Assembly: GCA_019425655.1 (NCBI GenBank)
Contig: NQWY01024828.1
Span: forward strand, 1-64,000
Source of the DNA: Rhizophagus prolifer
Lineage: Eukaryota > Glomeromycota > Glomeromycetes > Glomerales > Glomeraceae
Direction: 5' to 3'
DNA: 64,000 nt
Part shown: piece by piece, positions 52,387 to 61,658 of the stretch
How positions within the stretch are numbered: position 1 is the first letter of the stretch
Layout: each line of letters starts with the position of its first letter
The notes under the pieces: generated by a model
Seen by the model: the letters and a program-made list of their open reading frames with translations, nothing else
Told to the model about the DNA's origin: nothing
Database searches by the model: none
Program-made: the position numbers and the translations under genes

Positions 52387-53928
52387 TTAAATCTTGGAAA
52401 GCAAAGTCCTGAAATTCACCTTCTCATCAATAATCCTTCTCAGTTCAGAAACCGGAACTCTTTCCTGCTCCATTGTATCTCTGTATCTTAAGGTTACGGT
52501 ATTGTCGTTCAAAGAATCGTGGTCAACCGTGATACAGAAAGGTGTTCCAATCGCATCCTGTCTTCTGTAACGTTTTCCGATGCTGTCTTTCTCTTCAAAA
52601 ATCACATTGAAATCAAACTTCAGATCATTGAAAATCTTGTCAGCAAATTCAGGTAGTCCATCCTTTTTAACTAATGGAAGAATTGCTGCTTTTACAGGTG
52701 CCAAAGCTGGCGGAAGACTCAAAACAGTTCTTTCCGAACCGTCTTCCAAAACCTCATCTTTCAGAGAGTTGGAGAAAATCGCCAGGAACAATCTGTCCAG
52801 ACCAACCGAAGTTTCTACAACATAAGGCACATAATTCTCATTTCTTTCCGGGTCAAAATACTGGATTTTTCGACCGGAGAATTTCTCGTGCGCCGAAAGG
52901 TCAAAGTCTGTTCTACTGTGGATTCCTTCCAATTCTTTAAAACCAAACGGGAAATTAAACTCAATATCTGCAGCAGCATTCGCGTAATGCGCTAGTTTTT
53001 CGTGATCGTGGAAACGGTAATTATCTTCGCCTAAACCAAGTGCCAAGTGCCAGTTAAGACGCGTTTTTTTCCATTGTTCATAAAATTCCAGCTCAGTTCC
53101 AGGCGGAACAAAATATTGCATTTCCATTTGTTCAAATTCTCTCATCCTGAAAATAAACTGTCTCGCAACAATCTCATTTCTAAAGGCTTTACCAATCTGA
53201 GCAATCCCGAAAGGTAATTTATGTCTGGAAGTTTTCTGAACGTTAAGATAATTCACAAAAATACCCTGAGCCGTTTCCGGTCTTAAGTAAAGGTCTGTTG
53301 CAGAATCTGCAGAAGCACCCAATTTAGTTCCGAACATCAGGTTGAATTGTCGCACTTCCGTCCAGTTTTTAGAACCAGTATCCGGGTCAGCAATTTCCAA
53401 TTCCTCGATCAAAGCTTTGACATCCGCAAGGTCTTCTTTCTCAAGGGATTTTGCCAATCTGGAAAGGATTGCCTCTCTTTTTGCTCTGTATTCTAGAACT
53501 CTTGGATTGGTCGCCACGAATTCAGCTTTGTCAAAAGCATCACCAAATCTTTTAGCCGCTTTTTCTATTTCTTTATTTTCTTTGTCTTCGATTTTGGCGC
53601 AGTAATCTTCCACCAAAACATCTGCACGGAAACGTTTTTTAGAATCTTTGTTATCAATCAACGGGTCGTTGAACGCATCCACGTGTCCGGAAGCTTTCCA
53701 GATGGTTGGGTGCATAAAAATGGCAGAATCAATCCCAACGATATTTTCGTTCAGCTGAACCATCGCTTTCCACCAGTATTGTTTGATGTTATTTTTCAGT
53801 TCTGCGCCGTTCTGTCCGTAATCGTAGATAGCCGAAAGTCCGTCATAGATTTCGCTGGAAGGAAAAATAAAACCATATTCTTTAGCGTGGGAAACCACTT
53901 TTTTAAAAACATCTTCTTGCTTTGCCAT
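52387..53928 (-). CDS. glyS: Glycyl-tRNA synthetase, single-chain dimeric type
   Basis: Charges tRNA-Gly with glycine. A 513-residue class II synthetase of the alpha2 type: FKKVVSHAKEYGFIFPSSEIY at the start, GHVDAFNDPLIDNK, LRPETAQGIFVNYLNV (motif 2 area), FRNEIVARQFIFRMREFEQMEMQYF, and the C-terminal anticodon-binding domain with DAIGTPFCITVDHDSL and YRDTMEQERVPVSEL. It is transcribed alone from the promoter at 53950-53957. Confidence 0.96.
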   Translation of the reverse strand: MAKQEDVFKKVVSHAKEYGFIFPSSEIYDGLSAIYDYGQNGAELKNNIKQYWWKAMVQLNENIVGIDSAIFMHPTIWKASGHVDAFNDPLIDNKDSKKRFRADVLVEDYCAKIEDKENKEIEKAAKRFGDAFDKAEFVATNPRVLEYRAKREAILSRLAKSLEKEDLADVKALIEELEIADPDTGSKNWTEVRQFNLMFGTKLGASADSATDLYLRPETAQGIFVNYLNVQKTSRHKLPFGIAQIGKAFRNEIVARQFIFRMREFEQMEMQYFVPPGTELEFYEQWKKTRLNWHLALGLGEDNYRFHDHEKLAHYANAAADIEFNFPFGFKELEGIHSRTDFDLSAHEKFSGRKIQYFDPERNENYVPYVVETSVGLDRLFLAIFSNSLKDEVLEDGSERTVLSLPPALAPVKAAILPLVKKDGLPEFADKIFNDLKFDFNVIFEEKDSIGKRYRRQDAIGTPFCITVDHDSLNDNTVTLRYRDTMEQERVPVSELRRIIDEKVNFRTLLSKI

Positions 53929-53949
53929 AATTTATGTTGAATTGAAGTG

Positions 53950-53957
53950 CAAAAGTA
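53950..53957 (-). promoter_or_regulatory. -7 element (TACTTTTG) of glyS
   Basis: The minus strand reads TACTTTTG, a TAnnTTTG match, with a predicted leader of about 15 bases. Confidence 0.5.
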
Positions 53958-53997
53958 GGAATTTTACAGCAAATTTTTCGTATTCATTTTTATAGGA

Positions 53998-54150
53998 TTT
54001 GGGCGCAACCCTTTGTTTCTCCAACGCTTTTCCCAAACCAAAACAAGCGGGTCGTTCTACGGGCAGTCGCTTCCCAGAAAACTTTGCAAAGTTTTCTGGG
54101 AGAGCTCCAACAATGCCCTCCGCACTTGCGCAGCCAGCATTGTGGTTATT
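53998..54150. repeat. GC-rich intergenic repeat (copy 4) with a 28-bp perfect palindrome
   Basis: GC-rich, non-coding DNA between glyS and the sigma-factor operon. It shares CGCTTTTCCCAAA with the element at 19551. Inside it, 54073-54100 is a perfect 28-base palindrome with arms CCCAGAAAACTTTG and CAAAGTTTTCTGGG and no loop. It directly follows the stop codon of the membrane protein at 54150 and may also terminate that operon. Confidence 0.65.
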
Positions 54151-54740
54151 TATTCCGCAAAACCTTTTTCCAAAGTCTCGAGAGATTGGATAACAGCCGC
54201 AATTTTTTCTTTCTGCCTTTTGACTTGTTTCGGACGAATGAAAAACCAAGTGATCGCCATCCAAAAAAAAGTTAATCCATAAGATAAAATAACTCCCAGC
54301 ATAGACATCCGTAAAGCAAATTCATAAAAATAAAAGGCTAAACCTAATCCAAGCAAAATGTAATAAATGCTAATTCCTCTCGTCTGCATATAAACTTGTT
54401 GCTTTTCCAGTTTTTTTATCGCCGACAGATATTTCTGATTGCTCGTAGAAGGATTGATTTTTCTGATAACATTGATGTTTTGAGTAAACAAATAAGCATA
54501 CATCCCAATCGCGATGAGAATCAGAATGATTCCTAATCTTGTTGTGAACATTCGGAAATCAATCACGCTCCAAATGGCAATAATTCCGGCTGCCGTCGCC
54601 AGCATACAAATCAGCATTCTAATATCAGCAAGAAGCTGTTTTCTTTTATAAGTATTAGCTTTTTTGATAATAGATTGTGTGTCAGGCTTATTAGATTCTT
54701 TCTGTTTCCAGAGTTCCTGAAAGTTATAATTGGTTTTCAT
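54150..54740 (-). CDS. Membrane protein downstream of an ECF sigma factor
   Basis: 196 residues: a cytoplasmic N-terminus (FQELWKQKESNKPDTQSIIKK), two transmembrane helices near residues 42-85, a charged middle, and two more helices near 120-165, then a basic tail. No zinc-binding anti-sigma motif is visible. It overlaps the sigma-factor gene by 17 bases, the usual place of an anti-sigma or partner protein. It is probably the membrane regulator of that sigma factor (inference). Confidence 0.7.
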   Translation of the reverse strand: MKTNYNFQELWKQKESNKPDTQSIIKKANTYKRKQLLADIRMLICMLATAAGIIAIWSVIDFRMFTTRLGIILILIAIGMYAYLFTQNINVIRKINPSTSNQKYLSAIKKLEKQQVYMQTRGISIYYILLGLGLAFYFYEFALRMSMLGVILSYGLTFFWMAITWFFIRPKQVKRQKEKIAAVIQSLETLEKGFAE

Positions 54741-55221
54741 GCTTTCTGAATTTTTCGGTTAATTTTTCTTTGATTCTGTGGATTTTGACTCGAACGTTAG
54801 TTGGAGAAATTCCGACGACTTCAGCAATTTCTGCCTGTTTCATTTCCTCGAGTTCCAGGGAAATAATGATTCTTTCCAGCTCGGGTAATTCGGAGATGCA
54901 TTGGTAAAGAAAATCCGTCATTTTATCTTTTTCCAGCTTTTTGTCTTTCTCATAATTATCCTTGATTTGATAAGGCAATTCGCTTTTGGGCATTCGTTTT
55001 TCCAGATTGATTTGCCTTAGACAAATATTCGTCGCAATTCTGTAGATCCAGGTTCCGACCGCTGCTTCCTGACGGAATTTTGGCAATTGCTGAAACACAG
55101 CGACAAATGTTTCCTGACAGAGATCTTTTGCCAATTCATCATCATTCACATAACCCATACAAAGCCGAAAAATCCGTTTCCAGTAATCGTGATAAATGTC
55201 TTCGAAGTTTAAAATCTGCAT
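54724..55221 (-). CDS. ECF-type RNA polymerase sigma factor
   Basis: 165 residues with sigma region 2 (YHDYWKRIFRLCMGYVNDDELAKDLCQETFVAVFQ, holding the core-binding and -10 recognition helices; TWIYRIATNICL) and sigma region 4 (ELPELERIIISLELEEMKQAEIAEVVGISPTNVRVKIHRIKEKL, helix-turn-helix). It would direct transcription of a stress or envelope regulon. The overlapping membrane gene is the likely control partner. Confidence 0.92.
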   Translation of the reverse strand: MQILNFEDIYHDYWKRIFRLCMGYVNDDELAKDLCQETFVAVFQQLPKFRQEAAVGTWIYRIATNICLRQINLEKRMPKSELPYQIKDNYEKDKKLEKDKMTDFLYQCISELPELERIIISLELEEMKQAEIAEVVGISPTNVRVKIHRIKEKLTEKFRKHENQL

Positions 55222-55325
55222 TGGCTTATTTTAGAGTTTAGAGAACATTCAATCAAAAATGTTACAATCTAAGTGAAGATAAAATCTTTTTATTGTTCTT
55301 AAAGAATTGATGATGTGAAAATCTC

Positions 55326-55333
55326 TACTTTTG
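55326..55333 (+). promoter_or_regulatory. -7 element (TACTTTTG) of the pseudouridine synthase gene
   Basis: TACTTTTG, with TTG at 55307-55309 as the upstream element. It ends 4 bases before the ATG, so a leaderless message is predicted. Confidence 0.5.
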
Positions 55334-55337
55334 CCCA

Positions 55338-56039
55338 ATGTTAGACATTCTTTATCAAGACGACTACCTGATTGCTATCAACAAACCGAGCGGACTTTTG
55401 GTTCATAAGTCAAAATATGCCGGGCCGGCAGACGAGTATGCGGTAGAAAAATTGACGAACCAAATCGGAAAAAAGGTTCATCTTGTTCATCGTTTGGACC
55501 GGAAAACATCGGGCGTTTTGCTATTTGCTTTTGATAAAGAAATACTTAAATTAATCAGTGATCAATTTATGAATCGTGAAGTTGAAAAAAAATATCTGGC
55601 GATTCTGCGTGGTTGGACGAAAGATGAAGAAACGATTGATTATGATTTGACTAATGAAAATGAAATCGTCCAAAATGCTGTAACCTACTACAGACGATTG
55701 ATGATTTCCGAAATTGATTTACCATTTCTGAAACATCCAACGTCTCGTTATTCTTTGGTAGAAGCGATTCCGGAAACAGGCAGGTTTCATCAATTGAGAA
55801 AGCATTTCAAGCATATTTTGCATCCGATTTTGGGCTGCAGAAAACACGGTTGCAATAAGCAGAATAAATTGTGGCTGAAAACGTTCAATGTGACTGCAAT
55901 GCCTTTGCATTCGCACCAGCTTAATTTTATACATCCCATTACCAATCAGCATATTTCCCTCAATGCGAGTTTGAATGTGAATCCCGGCTTTTTAGAAATT
56001 GGAAAAATCTTAGGTTTTAATCTTGAGGCGTATATTTAG
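55338..56039 (+). CDS. RluA-family pseudouridine synthase (TruC-like)
   Basis: 233 residues. The catalytic motif HRLDRKTSGVLLFA carries the essential Asp. INKPSGLLVHKSKY near the start and ETGRFHQLRKHFKHILHPILG in the C-terminal half are the family's other marks. The length, lack of an S4 domain and the HPILGCRKHG stretch fit TruC (tRNA pseudouridine-65 synthase) best among RluA-type enzymes. It is transcribed alone. Confidence 0.88.
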   Translation: MLDILYQDDYLIAINKPSGLLVHKSKYAGPADEYAVEKLTNQIGKKVHLVHRLDRKTSGVLLFAFDKEILKLISDQFMNREVEKKYLAILRGWTKDEETIDYDLTNENEIVQNAVTYYRRLMISEIDLPFLKHPTSRYSLVEAIPETGRFHQLRKHFKHILHPILGCRKHGCNKQNKLWLKTFNVTAMPLHSHQLNFIHPITNQHISLNASLNVNPGFLEIGKILGFNLEAYI

Positions 56040-56057
56040 CTTTTGAAGACCATAAAA

Positions 56058-56087
56058 CAAAAGCTTCTCAGGAAAGAGAAGCTTTTG
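56058..56087. terminator. Bidirectional terminator between convergent genes
   Basis: Perfect 12-bp stem CAAAAGCTTCTC/GAGAAGCTTTTG with a 6-base loop. Confidence 0.8.
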
Positions 56088-56106
56088 TGATCATTTTTAC
56101 TAACTA

Positions 56107-58395
56107 TTACTTTTTGATGATCTTTTTGCTGACAATATTGTTATCGGAAGTTACAATTCTAAGAACATAGACACCATTTGGAAGTTTGGAGACATTCATT
56201 TCATTGCTCTTCGTTTCAAGGAGTTTTTTGCCGTCCATACTGTAAAGTGCAACAGATTTCAGGTTTTTATCATCGATGTGTAGAACATCAACAACCGGAT
56301 TCGGGTAAACCAAAACTTTGGCTTTGTCTCCGGAAACTTCTCCTGTTGCTAAAATGTCAAAATCCAAGTTATAACCTAATAATCCCAAATCCGAGGAAGC
56401 AATGTAAATCAATGCATTCTTATCCGAGAAGTCAATTGTCACAGAGCCTGTTTCTGTATATAAAAGATCTGAACGCTCTACGGTTTTCCAGTTATTTCCA
56501 TGATCTACTGAATAATGAATATTAAATTGGGTATACATAGAAGAATAGGTTGCAGCAACCAGAACACCGTCATTAACATCAGAATAAGCCACTTTGAATG
56601 CCATAAAATCAGATACCTGATTCCAGGTTAAACCTTTATCATTTGAAATAAAGACACCTTCCGAAGTCCCTAAAGCCAATTGGTTGAGATTTTTAGGGTT
56701 CTGAACAATATCAAAAATTGCAGCTTCAAAAGGGAAATTAGCGTCAATTGTAACTGCTGTCCAATCTGTTCCGCCATTCGTTGTTTTATAAATTTCTGAA
56801 CCTACCAAAATGAAAAACTCATCCGAAATATTGTTCGGATGCAGGATTTTGTAAACCGGCCCTTGTGCCGGAAGTGGGATGTTGGTCACGACAATATCAT
56901 TCGGATTGTTGAAATTGATTTTGTCCAATTCACCCTGATTCCAATTACTAAATGTTGCAAAAATCTGGTTATTAACCTGTGGATCCGGGATCACATTTGT
57001 AAGTCCACTAGTGAAGGTTTCAAATATAGAAGAAAAATCGGCGCCGAAATTATTGCTTATCGATAAGGTAGAGCCCGTGAAACCTCCTTTGAAAGAATAA
57101 ACTCTGCCTTCTTTTTTAGAATCCGGTATATAAACCGGACCATTATTATTAGTAAAAATATTAAGAGCTTGGATTTGGTAGGCATTTTCAGAATTGTCTG
57201 CCAGATTCCTGTGAACAAAACCATTCTGGACACTATAGAAAAGATGTTTCGAAGTCTCGGTTTCGTAAAGATTTACTCTTCCTGTAGAACTGAAATATGG
57301 CGTCTGAATCTGGGTTAAAGTTGTTCCGTTATCTGTGGAAAACAAAGGTTTGTAATTTGCAGTAATGAATAATTCTCCGGCTTTGAAAGGGTTGAAGCTT
57401 GCTTTTATTCCGTAGTAATAGCTGTCCAGATTGTCATAAGGATATTCTACGCTTTGCCAGGTTGCGCCACCATCTTTTGAGGAGACTATTTCGTCTTCTT
57501 CCAAAACAATGATGTGGTTGTTGTCCAGCGGGTTATATTTGATGTCGATAATATTGTTCAGAATTCCGTTGCTACCCCAGGCGATATTTTTATTCTCCCA
57601 TGTTATTCCACCATCAGTAGAATGATGAAGATTTTCCGGGCATACACCAAAACTGATGTCTGTTCCCGCATAGATTTCATTAGGATTATTCGGGTTGAAT
57701 TCCAGCGTGCTGAGAACGCTTCCTTCAAGCTTTGTTGTGAAAGAATCGCCGCCGTCACTGGAGATCATCAATCCACCATAGACACCCTGACTTCCATTTC
57801 CGTTAGCAATGTAGATTTTATTTTTGTCTGCAGGACCAAAAGCTACATAGCTTGTGATAATATTGTTGTGATCCATAGAATAATAGATTTCCTTCCAGTT
57901 TTGTCCGCCGTCATTGGTTGTATAAACACGGTTGGCTGTTCCAAATCCAACAGGAAACTGTGAGCTCACAATCAGATTGTCTTTATCATCGCCGAAGAAA
58001 TTGTAGGCTGAAACATACGCACCTTCGGAAAAATTCGGCATAGAGAAGGTTTTTGTGATCGCTTTGGTAGCAATATCGAAAATATGAACCTCACCGATTC
58101 CGCCCTTCAAAGTTGAGAAAGATAAAAACGATCCGTCTTTGCTGATGTTCAGTTTGGTGATATTTCCAATTTCCGTTGGAACTGAATAAAACACATCCCA
58201 AGAAACACCATTGTTGTGTGAAACCAAAATGTGGTTGGTAATTGTAGTGGCATAGATGGTATTTTGTTCCTTCGTGCTATAAGTAACTTCAAATATTCTC
58301 CCGAATTCATTTTTGCCCAAAACCTGCATCTGAGCATCAACTTTATTGGTAAAAAGCGCCAATAAAAATCCCGCTAAAAGAGTAAATTTTTTCAT
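56107..58395 (-). CDS. T9SS-exported BNR/sortilin-type repeat protein
   Basis: 762 residues from MKKFTLLAGFLLALFTNKVDAQ, a signal peptide (the frame starting at 58416 adds seven unneeded residues). The body has many Asp-box-like repeats of the form STDGGITWENK, SKDGGATWQSV, TTNGGTDWTAV, SNDKGLTWNQV and SVDHGNNWKTV, typical of sortilin/BNR propellers. The C-terminus VYPNPVVDVLHIDDKNLKSV to SKKIIKK is a type A T9SS sorting domain. It is likely surface-attached or released. The ligand or substrate is unknown, and no catalytic residues can be assigned. Confidence 0.88.
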   Translation of the reverse strand: MKKFTLLAGFLLALFTNKVDAQMQVLGKNEFGRIFEVTYSTKEQNTIYATTITNHILVSHNNGVSWDVFYSVPTEIGNITKLNISKDGSFLSFSTLKGGIGEVHIFDIATKAITKTFSMPNFSEGAYVSAYNFFGDDKDNLIVSSQFPVGFGTANRVYTTNDGGQNWKEIYYSMDHNNIITSYVAFGPADKNKIYIANGNGSQGVYGGLMISSDGGDSFTTKLEGSVLSTLEFNPNNPNEIYAGTDISFGVCPENLHHSTDGGITWENKNIAWGSNGILNNIIDIKYNPLDNNHIIVLEEDEIVSSKDGGATWQSVEYPYDNLDSYYYGIKASFNPFKAGELFITANYKPLFSTDNGTTLTQIQTPYFSSTGRVNLYETETSKHLFYSVQNGFVHRNLADNSENAYQIQALNIFTNNNGPVYIPDSKKEGRVYSFKGGFTGSTLSISNNFGADFSSIFETFTSGLTNVIPDPQVNNQIFATFSNWNQGELDKINFNNPNDIVVTNIPLPAQGPVYKILHPNNISDEFFILVGSEIYKTTNGGTDWTAVTIDANFPFEAAIFDIVQNPKNLNQLALGTSEGVFISNDKGLTWNQVSDFMAFKVAYSDVNDGVLVAATYSSMYTQFNIHYSVDHGNNWKTVERSDLLYTETGSVTIDFSDKNALIYIASSDLGLLGYNLDFDILATGEVSGDKAKVLVYPNPVVDVLHIDDKNLKSVALYSMDGKKLLETKSNEMNVSKLPNGVYVLRIVTSDNNIVSKKIIKK

Positions 58396-58497
58396 ATATC
58401 CAATTTTATCTAACAAATGTTATGATAAATGTTAGTAAAGCAAAAAAATTAAAAAGAAATAGTAGGACGCTGTCTCAGAAATAAAGTGACATTTTTG

Positions 58498-60102
58498 CTA
58501 AATACTTGTAATATAGTTGTATAGATCTAAGTTTTCATCGTGTCCCATTTTCTTGATGATGCGCTCTTTTCTCTTACGGCAAGCCTCCGGAGTGATGTTA
58601 AAAATGGTAGAAATCTCTTTGATGGAAAGATTCATAAATACATAAGAGAGAAATCGGATATCGTTTGAATTGAGATCGGGATGAAGTTGCTTCAATTTGG
58701 AAAGAAAACCTTGGTTGACTTCTTCGAAATGAACCAGAAAGCTCTCTTCTTCATGGGTTTGTTTTTGTAAAATTTTGAATTGCTTGATGATATTATTGAT
58801 GTCCACATTCTGTAAATCATCAGATTCACGGGATAGCGTTCTGATAAGGTCGTCTATCAGTTCTATTTTTGTAGAGAGTTGTAAAGCTTTGGTTGTCAGT
58901 TTTCTATTTTTGGCTTCCAGTTCATTTTTGAACTTCTCCTGTTCCAAAAGTGCAAGAACTTCGAGTTCCAGTCTGGCAATTTCCGCATTATTCTGCTCGA
59001 TTATCTTTTGTTGTTTGTTTTTGACAATGCTATTTCTCAAAGCCCAGAAAATAATTAAAACTACAAAAATGGCAAGCAAAAACCCTTTGATAAAAAAAGA
59101 ACGTTGAGATGTCAGTTTTCCTTGACTTTCCGCCAAATCTTTCTGAGAATTCTGAAGCTCAAATTTGATTTTACTGTTTTCGAAAAGTTGTCCGTTTTTG
59201 ATCCTGTTGACCGAATCTTTTACAACCATTATCGAATCTTTGTAAGAAACAGCCCGATCTATATCATTGGCTTTTTTGTAAAGCTTGCTGAATCTCTCGA
59301 AAAGATTTTCTTTGAAATCATAATTCAGATTGTTTTTCTCGGCCAGTTGCAAAAAATGAAATGCCTTTTGGAGGTCATTTCTTTGTTCGGCAATGATTGA
59401 AAGATTATAGAAAACCTGTGTTTTATGCTCAGCATATTCTACTCCATTCAGCTTCGGAAGCAGTTCATTAGCCAGTTTTTCAGCTTCATCATATTGTTTG
59501 AGGTTAACAAGCGTTTCCATATCAGTAGACTTTGCCAGCAGATAATATGGTGAATCCGCAGTTAACTTCAGCGCTTCATCAATGTATTTTTTTGCTGTTT
59601 TGTGATCGCCTTTTTCGTTGTAAACAATCGTCAGGTTTATTGCATATAAACCCTTGGAAGTGTTATTGTTAACTTTTCCTGCGAGTTCATAAGCTTTTGA
59701 AAAATAATCTTTGGCTTTATCGATTTTGTTATCCCGGGAATAGAGAATCGCAATGTTATTGAGAACTGTCATTTCCGATTTTTCATCCAGATGGGCAACA
59801 GCAATTTTGTAAGCATCCAGATAATTATTAAGTGCTTCGCCATAATCCAGCATCATATAATAATTGGCACCAATATTATTCGTAGATAAGAATTCTTCGC
59901 GATACCAATGGTTGTCCTGAGCAATTTTCCGAGTTTTGGTCAGGATTTGCAGAGATTTGGTAAAATCCTTTTTATTCATTGCTTCTACACCTTTAATAAT
60001 CATTTTTTCGCAATCTTTTGGTGTCATTGCAAAAGTCCTGAAAGGCAGAAAAAAGAGGAAAAATATATAAATTAAACTTCTGTAAAAAGCAGTTGAAATC
60101 AT
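58498..60102 (-). CDS. TPR sensor-type regulator with LuxR-like HTH
   Basis: 534 residues: signal/anchor at the N-terminus (SLIYIFFLFFLPFRTFA), five to seven TPR units (residues 30-290), a transmembrane helix (GFLLAIFVVLIIFWAL, near 335), a long coiled coil, and a C-terminal helix-turn-helix (LNSNDIRFLSYVFMNLSIKEISTIFNITPEACRKRKERI). This is the layout of Bacteroidota TPR regulators: periplasmic TPRs, a membrane span and a cytoplasmic DNA-binding domain. The target is unknown. The adjacent T9SS gene is on the same strand, 100 bases away, and may be controlled by it. Confidence 0.82.
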   Translation of the reverse strand: MISTAFYRSLIYIFFLFFLPFRTFAMTPKDCEKMIIKGVEAMNKKDFTKSLQILTKTRKIAQDNHWYREEFLSTNNIGANYYMMLDYGEALNNYLDAYKIAVAHLDEKSEMTVLNNIAILYSRDNKIDKAKDYFSKAYELAGKVNNNTSKGLYAINLTIVYNEKGDHKTAKKYIDEALKLTADSPYYLLAKSTDMETLVNLKQYDEAEKLANELLPKLNGVEYAEHKTQVFYNLSIIAEQRNDLQKAFHFLQLAEKNNLNYDFKENLFERFSKLYKKANDIDRAVSYKDSIMVVKDSVNRIKNGQLFENSKIKFELQNSQKDLAESQGKLTSQRSFFIKGFLLAIFVVLIIFWALRNSIVKNKQQKIIEQNNAEIARLELEVLALLEQEKFKNELEAKNRKLTTKALQLSTKIELIDDLIRTLSRESDDLQNVDINNIIKQFKILQKQTHEEESFLVHFEEVNQGFLSKLKQLHPDLNSNDIRFLSYVFMNLSIKEISTIFNITPEACRKRKERIIKKMGHDENLDLYNYITSI

Positions 60103-60176
60103 TTAAAGCTTGAGATAAAATCCAAGTAAAGATATAGATTTTGGATCATTTTTTCTGAATTCTTAGAATATCAAAC

Positions 60177-60294
60177 ACAAAGGCACAAAAATCTATTTCA
60201 CTATAATTGTTTTGGGGCACGAAGAAAATCGAAGATTTTAAATACGAGTGCCTTATAAACACAAGATATTCAAGATTAAACTTTGTGCCTTTGT
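60177..60294. repeat. Intergenic element bounded by a 13-bp inverted repeat
   Basis: ACAAAGGCACAAA (60177-60189) and TTTGTGCCTTTGT (60282-60294) are exact complements about 90 bases apart. Inside them GGCAC and GTGCC (near 60215 and 60250) form a further pair. No protein is encoded. It may be a short non-autonomous repeat. Confidence 0.55.
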
Positions 60295-60346
60295 TTTTAA
60301 CTATCACTTAACTGATTTTTATAAAGCCATTTTCCTCACAAAAACG

Positions 60347-60354
60347 TAAATTTG
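60347..60354 (+). promoter_or_regulatory. -7 element (TAAATTTG) of pyrD
   Basis: TAAATTTG matches TAnnTTTG, 15 bases before the ATG at 60370. Confidence 0.55.
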
Positions 60355-60369
60355 TAAAACTTTTCTCCG

Positions 60370-61380
60370 ATGTACAAAAGCCTCATTCGCCCGCTTCTTT
60401 TCAAATTCGACCCCGAAGAAGTTCATCATTTTACATTTTCTTTTCTTAAGAATTTCGGATTCCTTGCCAAATTATTTCTACCAAAACCAATTGAAGATCG
60501 ACGTCTTGAACGTGAAGTTTTTGGATTGAAATTCAAAAATCCCGTTGGATTAGCCGCGGGTTTTGATAAAGATGCAAAATTGTTTAACGAATTGTCTGAC
60601 TTAGGATTCGGGTTCATAGAAATTGGAACTTTGACCCCAAAATCGCAGGCTGGAAATGATAAAAAAAGATTATTCAGGTTAAGGGAGGATTCTGCAATTA
60701 TCAACAGAATGGGCTTCAATAATGGTGGTGTTGACGAAGCAATCGAAAGATTAAAGAAAAATAAAAATGTTCTGATAGGCGGAAATATTGGCAAAAATAA
60801 AGCCACACCGAACGAAGAAGCCGTGAATGATTACAAGATCTGTTTCGAGAAATTATTTCCTTACGTGGATTATTTCGTCGTGAATGTCAGCTCGCCAAAC
60901 ACACCAAATCTCCGTGAACTTCAGGATAAAAAACCGTTGATGGAATTGCTGTCGACACTGCAAAGCCTCAATCTTGAAAAGCCAAAACAAAAGCCAATTC
61001 TCTTGAAAATCGCGCCAGATTTGACAGATGAACAGCTTTTGGATATTATTGATATCGTTAAAGAAACACAGATTGCCGGTGTAATTGCAACCAATACGAC
61101 TTTGTCGCGAGACAATTTAATTTCAGAAAATAAATCCGAAATGGGCGGATTATCCGGAAAACCTTTGACAAAACGTTCAACAGAAGTCATTAGATTTTTA
61201 TCCGAAAAAAGTGGAAAAGCTTTTCCGATTATCGGTGTTGGCGGAATTCATACAGCGCATGATGCTTTGGAAAAACTGAAAGCTGGCGCAAGTCTTGTTC
61301 AGCTTTACACAGGATTCATCTACGAAGGTCCGGAATTGATCAATCAAATCAATCGGGAAATTCTTCGACAAAAAATTTAG
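60370..61380 (+). CDS. pyrD: Dihydroorotate dehydrogenase (quinone), class 2
   Basis: Oxidises dihydroorotate to orotate in pyrimidine synthesis, passing electrons to the quinone pool. The N-terminal helix [20 protein letters not shown] for membrane association marks class 2. FMN-site marks follow: [53 protein letters not shown] with the catalytic Ser, [10 protein letters not shown] and [12 protein letters not shown]. 336 residues is typical. A DUF2007 gene starts 3 bases later and is co-transcribed. Confidence 0.96.
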   Translation: MYKSLIRPLLFKFDPEEVHHFTFSFLKNFGFLAKLFLPKPIEDRRLEREVFGLKFKNPVGLAAGFDKDAKLFNELSDLGFGFIEIGTLTPKSQAGNDKKRLFRLREDSAIINRMGFNNGGVDEAIERLKKNKNVLIGGNIGKNKATPNEEAVNDYKICFEKLFPYVDYFVVNVSSPNTPNLRELQDKKPLMELLSTLQSLNLEKPKQKPILLKIAPDLTDEQLLDIIDIVKETQIAGVIATNTTLSRDNLISENKSEMGGLSGKPLTKRSTEVIRFLSEKSGKAFPIIGVGGIHTAHDALEKLKAGASLVQLYTGFIYEGPELINQINREILRQKI

Positions 61381-61383
61381 ATT

Positions 61384-61608
61384 ATGGAATTAATTACACT
61401 CAAGATTTTCAATACAGAAATTGAAGCGGAAATGCTAAGAATTTTCTTAGAAACGAATGAAATCGAAGCATTTGTTTTCGGAAATGTCCTGGCAAATACT
61501 TATAATCTTTTTAATACAACAAGTGGTGGCGTTCAATTAAAGGTCTCGGAAAATGACTTTGGAAAAGCTAATCAATTGATGAATGAATTTTATAATACAG
61601 ATAATTAA
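61384..61608 (+). CDS. DUF2007 domain protein (74 aa)
   Basis: The small protein ITLKIFNTEIEAEMLRIFLETNEIEAFV with a C-terminal GGVQLKVSENDFGKANQLM is a complete DUF2007 (putative signal-transducing, ACT-like fold). It starts 3 bases after pyrD and shares its transcript. Function unknown. Confidence 0.85.
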   Translation: MELITLKIFNTEIEAEMLRIFLETNEIEAFVFGNVLANTYNLFNTTSGGVQLKVSENDFGKANQLMNEFYNTDN

Positions 61609-61641
61609 AACCCTTTCAGAGTTCAAAACTCTGAAAGGGTT
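61609..61641. terminator. Hairpin between convergent genes (likely terminator)
   Basis: Perfect 14-bp stem AACCCTTTCAGAGT/ACTCTGAAAGGGTT with a 5-base loop. The T-tract is weak, but its place between two gene ends supports termination. Confidence 0.75.
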
Positions 61642-61658
61642 ATTAAAAATCGTCTGAT

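Noticed and set aside
53932-54264. 110-codon minus-strand frame between glyS and the sigma operon
   Set aside because: It is translated GC-rich repeat DNA including the 28-bp palindrome and overlaps a real membrane protein gene in another frame.
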